From the NCBI RefSeq assembly GCF_014282005.1, contig NZ_JACFTD010000012.1, positions 23,908-87,907 of the forward strand: a stretch of 64,000 nucleotides of DNA. The letters are read 5' to 3'. Of this stretch, positions 23,756-32,443 are shown piece after piece (position 1 is the first letter of the stretch; each line of letters begins with the position of its first letter). Position numbers and translations under genes: made by a program. The notes beneath the pieces are model-generated. The model ran no database searches. It had not been told where the DNA came from and saw only the letters and a list, made by a program, of their open reading frames with translations. The DNA is from Sporosarcina sp. BP05 (lineage in GTDB: Bacteria > Bacillota > Bacilli > Bacillales_A > Planococcaceae).

Positions 23756-25240
23756 TCAACTATCACTATTCAAAACTGCGTCTATATAGATTTTAGGATT
23801 CATCAGCGTATGGGCAGCATCGGTTACATATGGCGCAAGCCCCTCTGCTCCAACTCCCAGTGCAATTGTCAATATCCCAAACAGGACCATTGGAATAAGC
23901 ATCCCTTTTTTAAGTGGCACATCGTCATCTTCATTGATAATCGTTTCACCCCAAAAGCAATTCAGGAAAATACGCAGAAGTGAATACAAAACGAAAATAC
24001 TTGATAGGAACGCAATTGCGAGCAAGACAAACGCACCCGCCTCAATCGCTCCTTGTCCAACGTACACCTTCCCTATGAACCCACTAAGCGGTGGAATTCC
24101 GGCGAGCGACAGCATAGTGATAAAAAACAGCCAACCAAGCAATGGATAGTTGCGAATCAACCCACTCATATTTTGAATCCTCGCCGTTCCAGTCAAGTAG
24201 ATCATCGTCCCCGCGATAAGGAATAACAAAGCTTTAATGATCATGTCATGGATCAGATAATAAATAGACCCTTGAATCGCAACTTCTGTTGAAACAGCAA
24301 GACCAACGAGTATAAACCCGACGGCAATGACGACGTTATAGGACACAATCTTCCGGATATCATTGTAGGCGATTGCACCAATACTTCCACCAATCATCGT
24401 GATTGCCGCCATAATGCCAATCATCAAATGCGTAACACCCGGCTCGTGATAAAAGATGAGCGTGAACACGCGGAACATTGCATAGATACCGACTTTCGTA
24501 AGCAACGCACCGAACAAAGCCGCAACTACTGTCGGTGGTGCACTGTATGACCCTGGCAACCAGAAGTATAGAAGAAGTCCGGATTTCAAACTAAATACAA
24601 TAAGAAAGATTATGCTAATCACCGTCAATAGTGACCCTTGCCCGACTTCAGCAATACGTACCGATAGATGCGCCATATTAAGCGTCCCTACCGTACCGTA
24701 CAAGTACGCGATTCCAACAAGGAAAAACCACGATGACAGTACATTTATAGCTATGTATTTAATTGATTCGACGAGTTGAACCTTCCTGCCCCCAAGCGTA
24801 ATGAGCACATAAGAAGATAACAACATCACTTCAAAACAAACGAATAAGTTGAATAAGTCACCCGTTAGAAACGAACCATTAACACCCGCAATAAGGAAAA
24901 AGACGAACGGATAAAAGAACATATTCTCATGCGCTCGGCCAATTGACGAGAACGCATAGATCAAGAGGATTCCTGTTACAATCGCTGTCGTCAATACAAG
25001 TAGCATAGAGAATGAATCCGCCACAAATGATATTCCGTAGGGTGGCAACCAGCCCCCAAAATCGAGCCGTAAAATACCGTCCGACTGAATCAGGTTCAAA
25101 ATAGTAACACTGACCGCTACGGTTGCTGCGATTGAAACAAGACTGAACACCCGCTGAACCAGCACATAAGGCCGGAGAAATACAAGTAAAATCCCTGTCA
25201 ATAAAGGAATAATCATTGGCATAACTAGTATATTATTCAT
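23756..25240 (-). CDS. mrpD: Na+/H+ antiporter subunit MrpD
   Basis: 494 residues, about 14 helices, homologous to complex I NuoM/NuoN. Proton-channel helices are visible, e.g. NGSFLTGDLFNLFVCFEVMLLSSYVL (Glu in TM5) and SLKSGLLLYFWLPGSYSAPPTVVAALFGALLTKVGIY (channel Lys residues). The ATG overlaps mrpC by 8 nt with GAGAGGG upstream. Confidence 0.94.
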   Translation of the reverse strand: MNNILVMPMIIPLLTGILLVFLRPYVLVQRVFSLVSIAATVAVSVTILNLIQSDGILRLDFGGWLPPYGISFVADSFSMLLVLTTAIVTGILLIYAFSSIGRAHENMFFYPFVFFLIAGVNGSFLTGDLFNLFVCFEVMLLSSYVLITLGGRKVQLVESIKYIAINVLSSWFFLVGIAYLYGTVGTLNMAHLSVRIAEVGQGSLLTVISIIFLIVFSLKSGLLLYFWLPGSYSAPPTVVAALFGALLTKVGIYAMFRVFTLIFYHEPGVTHLMIGIMAAITMIGGSIGAIAYNDIRKIVSYNVVIAVGFILVGLAVSTEVAIQGSIYYLIHDMIIKALLFLIAGTMIYLTGTARIQNMSGLIRNYPLLGWLFFITMLSLAGIPPLSGFIGKVYVGQGAIEAGAFVLLAIAFLSSIFVLYSLLRIFLNCFWGETIINEDDDVPLKKGMLIPMVLFGILTIALGVGAEGLAPYVTDAAHTLMNPKIYIDAVLNSDS

Positions 25241-25571
25241 CTTTGAACCCTCTCAATGCATCGAGATTGTCCGATCCCGTCTCTTTGTATGTTCGATATG
25301 CGAGCACCAGTAAAAAGGATGTCACTGCGAAACTGATCACTATTGCAGTCAATATAAGTGCCTGTGGAAGAGCATCCGTATAACTTTCTGCATTTTCGCC
25401 TAGTAGTGGAACTGCCCCTTTTTTCAGTCTGCCCATCGTCATCAATAGCAAATGCACAGCATGCGACAGGATAGCCGTCCCTAAAATAACCCGAACCAAG
25501 CTTTTAGATAGCAGCAAGTAGACAGCGACCGTTACAAGCACTCCAACGAGTATCGTTATTAACGTTTCCAT
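25233..25571 (-). CDS. mrpC: Na+/H+ antiporter subunit MrpC
   Basis: 112 residues with three helices, homologous to NuoK: LIGTAILSHAVHLLLMTMG-type segment (RVILGTAILSHAVHLLLM) and DALPQALILTAIVISFAVTSFLLVL. Three bases separate it from the mrpB stop. Confidence 0.94.
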   Translation of the reverse strand: METLITILVGVLVTVAVYLLLSKSLVRVILGTAILSHAVHLLLMTMGRLKKGAVPLLGENAESYTDALPQALILTAIVISFAVTSFLLVLAYRTYKETGSDNLDALRGFKDE

Positions 25572-25574
25572 CAG

Positions 25575-25997
25575 CTACACATCCTCACTAATACTTAAAA
25601 TAATCGTTACAACAACACCGACAACAGTCAGTGCAACCCCCGCCTCAAACAGCATAACCGTTGATAATTCTGTTGCCCCAAACACTGGCAGGTTGAAATA
25701 ACTGGCCGTCTGTGTAAGAAATGATGCTCCAAATAGGACTGATCCTAAACCTGTTCCGACTGCAAGCAATACGCCAAACGCAGCAACCTTCTTGAAATCG
25801 AACGGGATGCCCTTATGGACCGTTTCGATATCGAACACCAAATAGAGAAGTACGAAAGCCGAAGAAAGGACGAGTCCCCCAATGAATCCACCTCCCGGAT
25901 TATAGTGACCAGAAAGGAACAATTCCACGCCGAACGTCAAAATGATGAAGACAACAATCTTCGTTACTGTCTGTAAAATGACATCATTAATCTTCAA
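25575..25997 (-). CDS. mrpB: Na+/H+ antiporter subunit MrpB
   Basis: 140 residues with four helices. FGVELFLSGHYNPGGGFIGGLVLSSAFVLLYL is the MnhB signature. It starts with TTG inside the end of mrpA (11-nt overlap), behind GGGGG and GAGG. Confidence 0.93.
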   Translation of the reverse strand: MKINDVILQTVTKIVVFIILTFGVELFLSGHYNPGGGFIGGLVLSSAFVLLYLVFDIETVHKGIPFDFKKVAAFGVLLAVGTGLGSVLFGASFLTQTASYFNLPVFGATELSTVMLFEAGVALTVVGVVVTIILSISEDV

Positions 25998-28398
25998 CGT
26001 CCTCGTCCCCCTTTCCAGCCTTCAGCTTGATCAATGTAAACACTCCGATACCAGCGATGAAAAGGACAACTACTTCAAGCATCGTATCGAATGCACGGAA
26101 GTCACCCAATATCGTATTGACGATATTCTTTCCTCCTGCCAACTCATAAGCATTTTCAAAGTAGACAGAAATCGACTCAAACATCTTATTGCCTTGTACG
26201 ACAAGTGCAAGTACTGTGACAACCGTTCCGACTGAAATTGCAATGATACCTTTGAAGACTTTTAATGATCGAGTCGATTTCTCCTTGCTCCATTCTGGTA
26301 AGAAATAAAAGCATAATAGGAATAACGCAGTCGTCACAGTTTCTACGATAATTTGCGTCAATGCCAAATCCGGTGCTCGGAACACAACAAAAAGAATAGC
26401 AATCGAATAACCGAGAACACCATTGAGCAGGATCGCCGTCATACGAGATTTCGCAAAGATGATAGCAATACTCGCGCCCATCATTACGAAAATGATGATG
26501 TACTCGCTAATCGTCATGGGAGCATCATTAGATAAGTCGATTGAAAAACCGCCAGTCCATAACAGACCGCCACCAACAGTTAGGATGAAAAACACAAATA
26601 TATAGACAAGATAATCCCTGAGATATCCCGTCATATAAGTCCGCGTCAAGAAAGATGAAGTTTTTTCGGTCTGCGTTAACAAGCCGTTATACATGGAATC
26701 GAGATTCCAGCGCATCGGTGCAAGCGAGTAAATCCCGCGCCAATAACGGAGGTAGATGTATAACAATGCGCCCACTGCGATAACACCAATTGTCATCATG
26801 ATAGGTGCATTAAAACCGTGCCAAGCCGCTATATGTGGAACAAGACCTTCCGCACCTTCAAACGGAGGATAAACAGCAGTCATTGCTGGGCCCAACAAAT
26901 AAGTGCCGACCACATTCGGGAAGAAGAAAATACCTACGACGAACAGGGCAAGGATCGACGGAGCAATAAGCATTCCAACTGGAGCTTCAAATGCTTTTCG
27001 ATCAAGACGGTCCGGTTGATGTTTCCCAAGAAATGTTTGAAAAACAATAATCATGCTATAAACGAATGTCAACACGCTCGCAACCCAAGCAACGACAGGC
27101 AATAAGCTTCCCATCAGCGGCCCCATTGCGAAAATGTCGAGATTACGTACATTCAGTACGGATTCGAAAAACATTTCCTTACTAAGAAAACCATTAAACG
27201 GCGGTAATCCGGCCATCGAAAAACTGCCGATAACAGCGATTGTAAACGTCACAGGCATCAGTGTCATCAGTCCGCCTAGCCTTCGAATATCCCGCGTTCC
27301 GACTTGATGATCGACAATCCCAACAACCATAAAGAGAGCACCTTTGAAAGTAGAATGGTTAATTAGATGGAACAAAGCGGCGAATGTCGCCTGTGTATAA
27401 ATAACTGAGTCCGCGCTGTAGCCCTCGTTAAGCGCCGCTGAACCAAGGCCGAAGAGGCTCATGATTAGACCAAGTTGGCTGATTGTCGAGTAAGCGAGCA
27501 ACGCCTTCAGATCCGTTTGCCGTACTGCATTGACGGATCCCCAGAACAACGTAAATATCCCCACGCCAGTGACTGTATAAAACCACACCGCCTCGCCGCC
27601 AAATACAGGTGTGAAGCGTGCGACAAGGTAAATCCCCGCCTTAACCATTGTAGCGGAATGTAAATACGCACTGACCGGGGTCGGCGCTTCCATGGCATCC
27701 GGCAGCCAGATATGAAATGGAAACTGGGCTGACTTCGTAAATGCTCCAAGCAAAACGAGTAGCATCGCCGGCAAAAACAAACTTTCATTTGTATATTGAC
27801 CAATCGTCTCGATAATTTCGCGCACACTGTATGAGCCTGTCATTGTATATAGCATGATGAAACCAGCAAGCATCCCGACGCCGCCAGAGACAGTGATGAG
27901 CATTGATTTTTGCGCACCGTATCTGGACTTTTTCCGGTGGTACCAAAATGCGATTAACAGAAACGATGAAATACTCGTCAATTCCCAAAAAACATATAGC
28001 ACCATTATGTTGTCTGACAAGATAACACCAAGCATCGAGCCCATGAACATCAAAAGATAAACATAAAAACGCCCTAATGCTTCGCGTTCAGACAAATAGT
28101 ATATGGAATAGAGAATTACGAGGCTCCCGACTCCGGTAATTAGAAGTCCAAAAATCATACTGAGACCATCTAGATAAGTCGTAAAATTGATCCCGGCAGA
28201 ATCAATCCATTTAATCGTATGTATATATGTTTTACCTCCTGCAACGGCGGGAATGAAACTGGCAAGATAGATGAATAGGGCGAGTGGAACGGACATGACA
28301 AACCACCCGATACTGCGACTCTGAACCCTTTTATAAATGAACGGGACAAGTAGAGCAGCCAAAAACGGGATAAAAATAGCTATCGTTATCGCCAACAA
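25987..28398 (-). CDS. mrpA: Na+/H+ antiporter subunit MrpA
   Basis: 803 residues from a TTG at 28398 (GGAGG, 7-nt spacer), which gives the family-like start MLAITIAIFIPFLAALLVPF. It is a NuoL-like channel subunit fused to MrpB-like C-terminal helices. Conserved: DNIMVLYVFWELTSISSFLLI (TM5 Glu), KSAQFPFHIWLPDAMEAPTPVSAYLHSATMVKAGIYL, and NHSTFKGALFMVVGIVDHQ. With MrpB-G it forms a membrane complex exchanging internal Na+ for external H+, giving pH and salt tolerance. First gene of the operon. Confidence 0.95.
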   Translation of the reverse strand: MLAITIAIFIPFLAALLVPFIYKRVQSRSIGWFVMSVPLALFIYLASFIPAVAGGKTYIHTIKWIDSAGINFTTYLDGLSMIFGLLITGVGSLVILYSIYYLSEREALGRFYVYLLMFMGSMLGVILSDNIMVLYVFWELTSISSFLLIAFWYHRKKSRYGAQKSMLITVSGGVGMLAGFIMLYTMTGSYSVREIIETIGQYTNESLFLPAMLLVLLGAFTKSAQFPFHIWLPDAMEAPTPVSAYLHSATMVKAGIYLVARFTPVFGGEAVWFYTVTGVGIFTLFWGSVNAVRQTDLKALLAYSTISQLGLIMSLFGLGSAALNEGYSADSVIYTQATFAALFHLINHSTFKGALFMVVGIVDHQVGTRDIRRLGGLMTLMPVTFTIAVIGSFSMAGLPPFNGFLSKEMFFESVLNVRNLDIFAMGPLMGSLLPVVAWVASVLTFVYSMIIVFQTFLGKHQPDRLDRKAFEAPVGMLIAPSILALFVVGIFFFPNVVGTYLLGPAMTAVYPPFEGAEGLVPHIAAWHGFNAPIMMTIGVIAVGALLYIYLRYWRGIYSLAPMRWNLDSMYNGLLTQTEKTSSFLTRTYMTGYLRDYLVYIFVFFILTVGGGLLWTGGFSIDLSNDAPMTISEYIIIFVMMGASIAIIFAKSRMTAILLNGVLGYSIAILFVVFRAPDLALTQIIVETVTTALFLLCFYFLPEWSKEKSTRSLKVFKGIIAISVGTVVTVLALVVQGNKMFESISVYFENAYELAGGKNIVNTILGDFRAFDTMLEVVVLFIAGIGVFTLIKLKAGKGDEDVED

Positions 28399-28750
28399 AT
28401 GCAAACCTCCAATACTAATCAATTAAAGTAGTCGTATTAAACCGCCTAAAAATATACAAACATACACAATCCATATTATGTTAGGTTTGTAAAACTTCAT
28501 TATTATATAGGGCAAACTTGACCTTCATCGTGACTGACGGGATAATAGGGAGCTGTAGATAAAAGAAGTAGGGGAAACTCAATGAGTTTATACAGTAAAT
28601 TATACACTATTACCATACTCTTAGCACTTTGAAGCATTCGCACCTTGTCATATGTTGCGTTTTCATATATAATTGCTTGGTTTTCAAACAGTATTAAACT
28701 TCTATCATGAATTCGACTAAACAAAATATAGTTAAGAGGTGACTACCGTC
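28399..28750. other. Divergent intergenic region between mrpA and the Usp gene
   Basis: 352 bp, A/T-rich, presumably holding both promoters. I cannot assign a convincing operator or -35/-10 pair. A 73-codon minus-strand frame in it (28724-28503) lacks a ribosome binding site and is not called. Confidence 0.4.
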
Positions 28751-29422
28751 ATGGGCAAAGTAAAAGGTCGTATGGACGAGAGTATTCTCGTTTGTGTCTA
28801 CTACGGTCCAAATGGTGAACGTCTCATTAGACGCGGACATAAAATTGCAACAATCATGGATTGTCCAATGTATATTTTAACAGTAGATCCGCTTCCTTAT
28901 GATGAATTCGACGCAGAAAAATCCGAATATGTCGATCGCTGGAAAGAACTCGCTGAAGAGCTTGAAGTAGAAGATTTTATAATCCGAGATAATGAAAAAC
29001 GGTCTTCCGCCAAAGTTATTAAGGAAGTAGCTCATACACATAACATTACCCAAATCGTTCTTGGGCAAACTGCTCAAAGTAGATGGGAAGAGATTACGAA
29101 AGGCTCGTTCATGAACGTATTGTTACGAGAAATCACATTCGTTGACTTCCATGTCGTTTCTGTCGATCGTGCTATCAGAGACGAGATTGACGGCTTTTTC
29201 GAAAAAGGCGTACGTGCCTACTTAGTCGAGGACAATAACGGTTTCCACGTCAACTTCACGCTGTCAAAAGAAGTTCGCTTTGAAGGTATTTTCTTTAAAG
29301 AAGTTGGGACTGACTTCAACAACGGAATCTTCAAATTCATGAACAACAACAAAATGTGCCAAGTTCATATTACAGATGACCAGGTGACCGACCCTTCCCT
29401 GCTCACTTGTAAAACTACTTAA
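28751..29422 (+). CDS. Stand-alone KdpD-type universal stress (Usp) domain protein
   Basis: 223 residues. Residues 10-140 match the Usp domain of the K+-sensor kinase KdpD: SILVCVYYGPNGERLIRRGHKIA, then THNITQIVLGQTAQSRWEE and a VDFHVVSVD strand. There is no kinase, membrane or N-terminal KdpD domain. The last ~75 residues are a separate, unrecognised alpha/beta extension with one Cys pair region (NNNKMCQVHITDD). Divergent from the mrp operon, so a role linked to monovalent cations is possible but inferred. The ATG at 28751 lies 11 nt after AGAGG. Confidence 0.8.
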   Translation: MGKVKGRMDESILVCVYYGPNGERLIRRGHKIATIMDCPMYILTVDPLPYDEFDAEKSEYVDRWKELAEELEVEDFIIRDNEKRSSAKVIKEVAHTHNITQIVLGQTAQSRWEEITKGSFMNVLLREITFVDFHVVSVDRAIRDEIDGFFEKGVRAYLVEDNNGFHVNFTLSKEVRFEGIFFKEVGTDFNNGIFKFMNNNKMCQVHITDDQVTDPSLLTCKTT

Positions 29423-29438
29423 TTATAAATGAAAAACA

Positions 29439-29600
29439 AAAGCGCAAGTGCCTGTTCAGCCCCGATAAGCGCTGGAAGGCTTGAAGATAAAGGCGCTCTT
29501 TGCCTTTATCAGCAAGACTGAAGCGACTCGGGGGGCTAGGCGCTGGAGCCTGGACGCAAAATCACTACGTTATAACTTATCCACAGTTCGAGATTTTATA
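29439..29600. repeat. GC-rich dispersed repeat, copy 4
   Basis: Begins AAAGCGCAAGTGCCTGTTCA after the Usp gene. It contains CCCCGATAAGCGCTGG and GACTGAAGCGACTCGGGGGG, the inverted form of modules in copies 3 and 7. Its tail (GCTTATCCACAG-type, 29575-29600) recurs at the right end of the window. Confidence 0.75.
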
Positions 29601-29612
29601 ATCTCCTAGACA

Positions 29613-29654
29613 GCAAAAAGCGGAGGCCCATTAAATGGGTCATCCGCTTTTTGT
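29613..29654. terminator. Bidirectional terminator at the murB 3' end
   Basis: Stem AAAAAGCGGA-GCCCAT / ATGGGT-TCCGCTTTTT; the murB stop lies at its edge. Confidence 0.82.
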
Positions 29655-30580
29655 TAATCTGTTATTTCTTCGCCTACTATTTTCACTTCAAGTTCTAAGT
29701 CGACATCAAATCTTTTTTTCACTTCAGTTTTCACCATGTTAATTGTCTCAATGTAATCCGATGCTGTTGCATTGTTTTTATTGATGATGAAACCGGCATG
29801 CTTCAATGATACTTCTGCACCGCCATGCCCTTTTCCTTGAAGGCCACAATCTTGAATAAGTTTGCCTGCAAAATAACCCGGCGGTCGTTTGAATACACTT
29901 CCTGCTGAAGGATACTCAAGCGGTTGCTTTGATTCGCGCTGGAAGGTTAAGTCCGCCACTTTTTCATTAATGACATCCTGATCGCCTGGCACAAGTTGAA
30001 AATCTGCTGAGAGAACATAGTAGCCCTCTTGCGATATAATACTCTTCCTGTAACCAAGCTCTAGTTCTTCTTTCGAAAGAACTAACCGTTCGCCTGCTTT
30101 CGTCAATACTGTAGCCTGCACAATTATATCTTGTATCTCTCCGCCATACGCACCGGCATTCATTGCCATTGCGCCCCCGATGGAGCCCGGAATTCCACAG
30201 GCAAATTCGATACCTGACAGTGTAGTCGCTACCGCACGTTTTGAAACATCAATGATTAGTGCCCCCGCTTCGGCATGCACAAGTGATCCTTCGATCCTAA
30301 TTGCATTGAGTCGTGACAAATGAAGGACAATCCCTCTCACACCGCCATCCCTGACGACCATATTCGATCCATTGCCAAGTAATAGTAGCGGAATTTCATT
30401 TTCAAATGCGTAACGAACCGTCGCTTCTGTTTCATCTATAGTTCCAGGAATAGCAAGAAGGTCTGCAGCTCCTCCGAGTTTTGTCATCGTATATTTACAA
30501 AGTGGTTCGTCTATTAATAATGTACCTTGTGTTATTTTTTTCTGAAGTTCTTCAAACCATTGATGTTTCGACATCAACAT
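29654..30580 (-). CDS. murB: UDP-N-acetylenolpyruvoylglucosamine reductase
   Basis: 308 residues. FAD-binding N-terminal part (LGNGSNMVVRDGGVRGIVLHL), FACGIPGSIGGAMAMNAGAYGGE in the middle, and the substrate end PSAGSVFKRPPGYFAGKLIQDCGLQG containing the catalytic Ser region. It reduces the enolpyruvyl ether to UDP-N-acetylmuramate with NADPH in cytoplasmic peptidoglycan synthesis. Start at 30580 or 6 nt later (ATG TTG ATG after AAAGGA). Monocistronic, away from the mur cluster. Confidence 0.94.
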   Translation of the reverse strand: MLMSKHQWFEELQKKITQGTLLIDEPLCKYTMTKLGGAADLLAIPGTIDETEATVRYAFENEIPLLLLGNGSNMVVRDGGVRGIVLHLSRLNAIRIEGSLVHAEAGALIIDVSKRAVATTLSGIEFACGIPGSIGGAMAMNAGAYGGEIQDIIVQATVLTKAGERLVLSKEELELGYRKSIISQEGYYVLSADFQLVPGDQDVINEKVADLTFQRESKQPLEYPSAGSVFKRPPGYFAGKLIQDCGLQGKGHGGAEVSLKHAGFIINKNNATASDYIETINMVKTEVKKRFDVDLELEVKIVGEEITD

Positions 30581-30596
30581 TCAATCCTTTCACAAT

Positions 30597-30830
30597 CAAT
30601 TACATCTCGGCGTAATTGCGTCCAAATTTTGAATTTCGCTTGTGCCTGCAGGACGCAGGTATGCAACCTTTCAAAATTTGTGACATTCGCCGGAGGCTTA
30701 ACAAGGAGGAATTGAACTTCATTCCTCCCCAATCAGCAGTGGGTTTGCACCCCAACTGATTTAAACGTATTTTTGCATTCATCCCACCACTTATAGTAGT
30801 TTGGGACTTCTGCTGAATCAAGATAAAGCT
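30597..30830. repeat. Dispersed intergenic repeat of a second type
   Basis: Begins ATTACATCTCGGCGTAATTGC and contains TGCCTGCAGGACGCAGG and a hairpin GGAGGAATTGAAC / CATTCCTCC. No other copy in this window. I recall similar sequences in other Bacillales, but that is memory only. No coding potential. Confidence 0.5.
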
Positions 30831-30931
30831 TTTCATCTTAATAGTATGCTTGCAAACTTTTATTTTGACAAGGTATTCTTATTAGAACAGAGGTCTTACT
30901 ATTGCCTTTATTCAAATAAAATATAATTAAA

Positions 30932-30949
30932 TACCTTGACTTCGAGATA
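30932..30949. promoter_or_regulatory. Candidate MhqR-like operator before the YceI gene
   Basis: TACCTTGA-CT-TCGAGATA: 6 of 8 positions are symmetric. It resembles the TATCTCGA-type half-sites of Bacillus MhqR boxes. The motif lies about 50 nt before the YceI start codon. Confidence 0.45.
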
Positions 30950-30999
30950 CTTACGGAATATAGTAAGAACATAACTTATTCAGAGAGGAAGTTTTTTTA

Positions 31000-31527
31000 A
31001 TGACAAAATGGACAGTAGATGCATCTCATACAGGCGTTGGGTTTTCAGTTAAGCATATGATGATTTCTAAAGTAAGAGGACGTTTTACAGGCGTAGAAGG
31101 TACAATCGAAGGGAATCCTGAAGATTTGACGGGCGCTAACATTAACTTCACAATCGATGCTTCAACAATTGATACAAACAGCGAAGATCGTGACAACCAC
31201 CTTCGTTCTGCTGATTTCTTCGATACGGAAACATTCCCGACAATCACATTCGTTTCAACGGATATTGCTAAAAAAGGCGGCACTAAATATGACGTTACTG
31301 GCGATATGACAGTGAAAGACGTAACTAAAAAAATCACATTCAATGCTGAGTACGAAGGTACAGGTAAAAACCCTTGGGGAGTAGACGTAGCTGGTTTCGA
31401 AGTCGAAGGGAAAATTTCAAGAAAAGAATTTGGTCTTACATGGAACCAAGCACTTGAAGCAGGCGGCGTTCTTGTAGGCGACGATATTAAAATTACAATC
31501 GACTTACAAGCAAACCCAGCACAATAA
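31000..31527 (+). CDS. YceI-family lipid-binding protein
   Basis: 175 residues without a signal peptide. WTVDASHTGVGFSVKHMMISKVRGRF is the YceI start; DRDNHLRSADFFDTETFPTITF is its conserved core. The lipocalin-like barrel binds polyisoprenoids in relatives; in Bacillales the cytoplasmic form is linked to stress. AGAGAGGAAG precedes the ATG. Possibly under an MhqR/YodB-type regulator given the palindrome upstream. Confidence 0.9.
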   Translation: MTKWTVDASHTGVGFSVKHMMISKVRGRFTGVEGTIEGNPEDLTGANINFTIDASTIDTNSEDRDNHLRSADFFDTETFPTITFVSTDIAKKGGTKYDVTGDMTVKDVTKKITFNAEYEGTGKNPWGVDVAGFEVEGKISRKEFGLTWNQALEAGGVLVGDDIKITIDLQANPAQ

Positions 31528-31645
31528 AGAAAAGCGGAAGGCGCCGTTTACAAATGAACGCAGCCTACATCCTGCTGGCCCCCGATAGCCAATTCACTTA
31601 TGACCAAGGGGTTGGTGACTGTAGTATAGACAGTAATAAGTGAAT
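31528..31645. repeat. GC-rich dispersed repeat, copy 5 (partial), with an inverted repeat
   Basis: Opens AAAAGCGGAAGGCGCCGTTT like other copies but stops after ~60 bp. It is followed by ATTCACTTAT (31592-31601) and its exact complement ATAAGTGAAT (31636-31645). Confidence 0.65.
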
Positions 31646-31648
31646 AAC

Positions 31649-31692
31649 AAAATCGGCTACGCGATCATTATGATCACGTGGCCGATTTTTTA
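31649..31692. terminator. Bidirectional terminator
   Basis: AAATCGGC-CG-GATCAT / ATGATC-CG-GGCCGATTT with T-run, between convergent genes. Confidence 0.82.
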
Positions 31693-31702
31693 TTTCTTTT
31701 GA

Positions 31703-32341
31703 TTAAGCTTCTTCTTCCGCAGCTTGTCGGAGTGCATTTGCAAATGCTTCCGCCGGCTGTGCTCCTGAAATCGCATATTTGCGATTAATAACAAAAAACG
31801 GAACACCTTTTACACCGATTTGCTGGGCTTCTGCGATATCCATTCTTACATCATCTGCAAACTCATCAGAATCGAGAACTGCTTTCGCACGGTCACGAGA
31901 AATCCCTGCTTCTTCGGCAATGCGAAGCAACACGTCTTCTGTACCAATCTTTTCACCGTCAATGAAATAAGCTTTCAGTAAACTTTCCGATACAGTCTTA
32001 TCGAAACCTTCCTGTTCAGCAAGTTTCGCTAGACGATGTGCATTAAATGTATTTGCTGGTGTCATAACGTCAAAATTATAGTTCAGTCCAACAGTTTTTG
32101 CCTGGTCCACTACGTTATCGGTCATCTTTTTCGCTTCTTCCACACTCATGCCATATTTCTTCGCAAGACTGTCTTTTATCAGCGTATCGGACACTGCGGG
32201 CGAATTCGGATCAAGCTCAAATGCTTTAAAAACAACTTCGGCCTTTTCTCCGAGGCCAGTCTGCTCTAACGCCTCTTCTAATCTACGCTTTCCAATATAA
32301 CAAAACGGACAAACATAATCTGACCAAATTTCAATTTTCAC
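31703..32341 (-). CDS. DsbA-family oxidoreductase (FrnE/YwbO-like)
   Basis: 212 residues. MKIEIWSDYVCPFCYIGKRR gives the CPFC thioredoxin-type active site (Cys11, Cys14); the helical insert and cis-Pro segment (GVKGVPFFVINRKYAISGAQ) are intact. No signal peptide, so cytoplasmic. The start is a GTG at 32341, 9 nt after GGTGG; the TTG at 32350 abuts the signal. Likely thiol oxidoreductase; partner unknown. Confidence 0.9.
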   Translation of the reverse strand: MKIEIWSDYVCPFCYIGKRRLEEALEQTGLGEKAEVVFKAFELDPNSPAVSDTLIKDSLAKKYGMSVEEAKKMTDNVVDQAKTVGLNYNFDVMTPANTFNAHRLAKLAEQEGFDKTVSESLLKAYFIDGEKIGTEDVLLRIAEEAGISRDRAKAVLDSDEFADDVRMDIAEAQQIGVKGVPFFVINRKYAISGAQPAEAFANALRQAAEEEA

Positions 32342-32443
32342 TATTTCCAACCACCTTCCGTATCTTTATTTTAAATTTAATCAAAGAAGGGAACAATGAA
32401 TATGCTTACTACTATTTCAAGCAGACTTGACGGAGGTTATTGT

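Noticed and set aside
28503..28724. 73-codon minus-strand frame between mrpA and the Usp gene
   Set aside because: No ribosome binding site, low-complexity hydrophobic/Tyr-rich content and position in a divergent promoter region.
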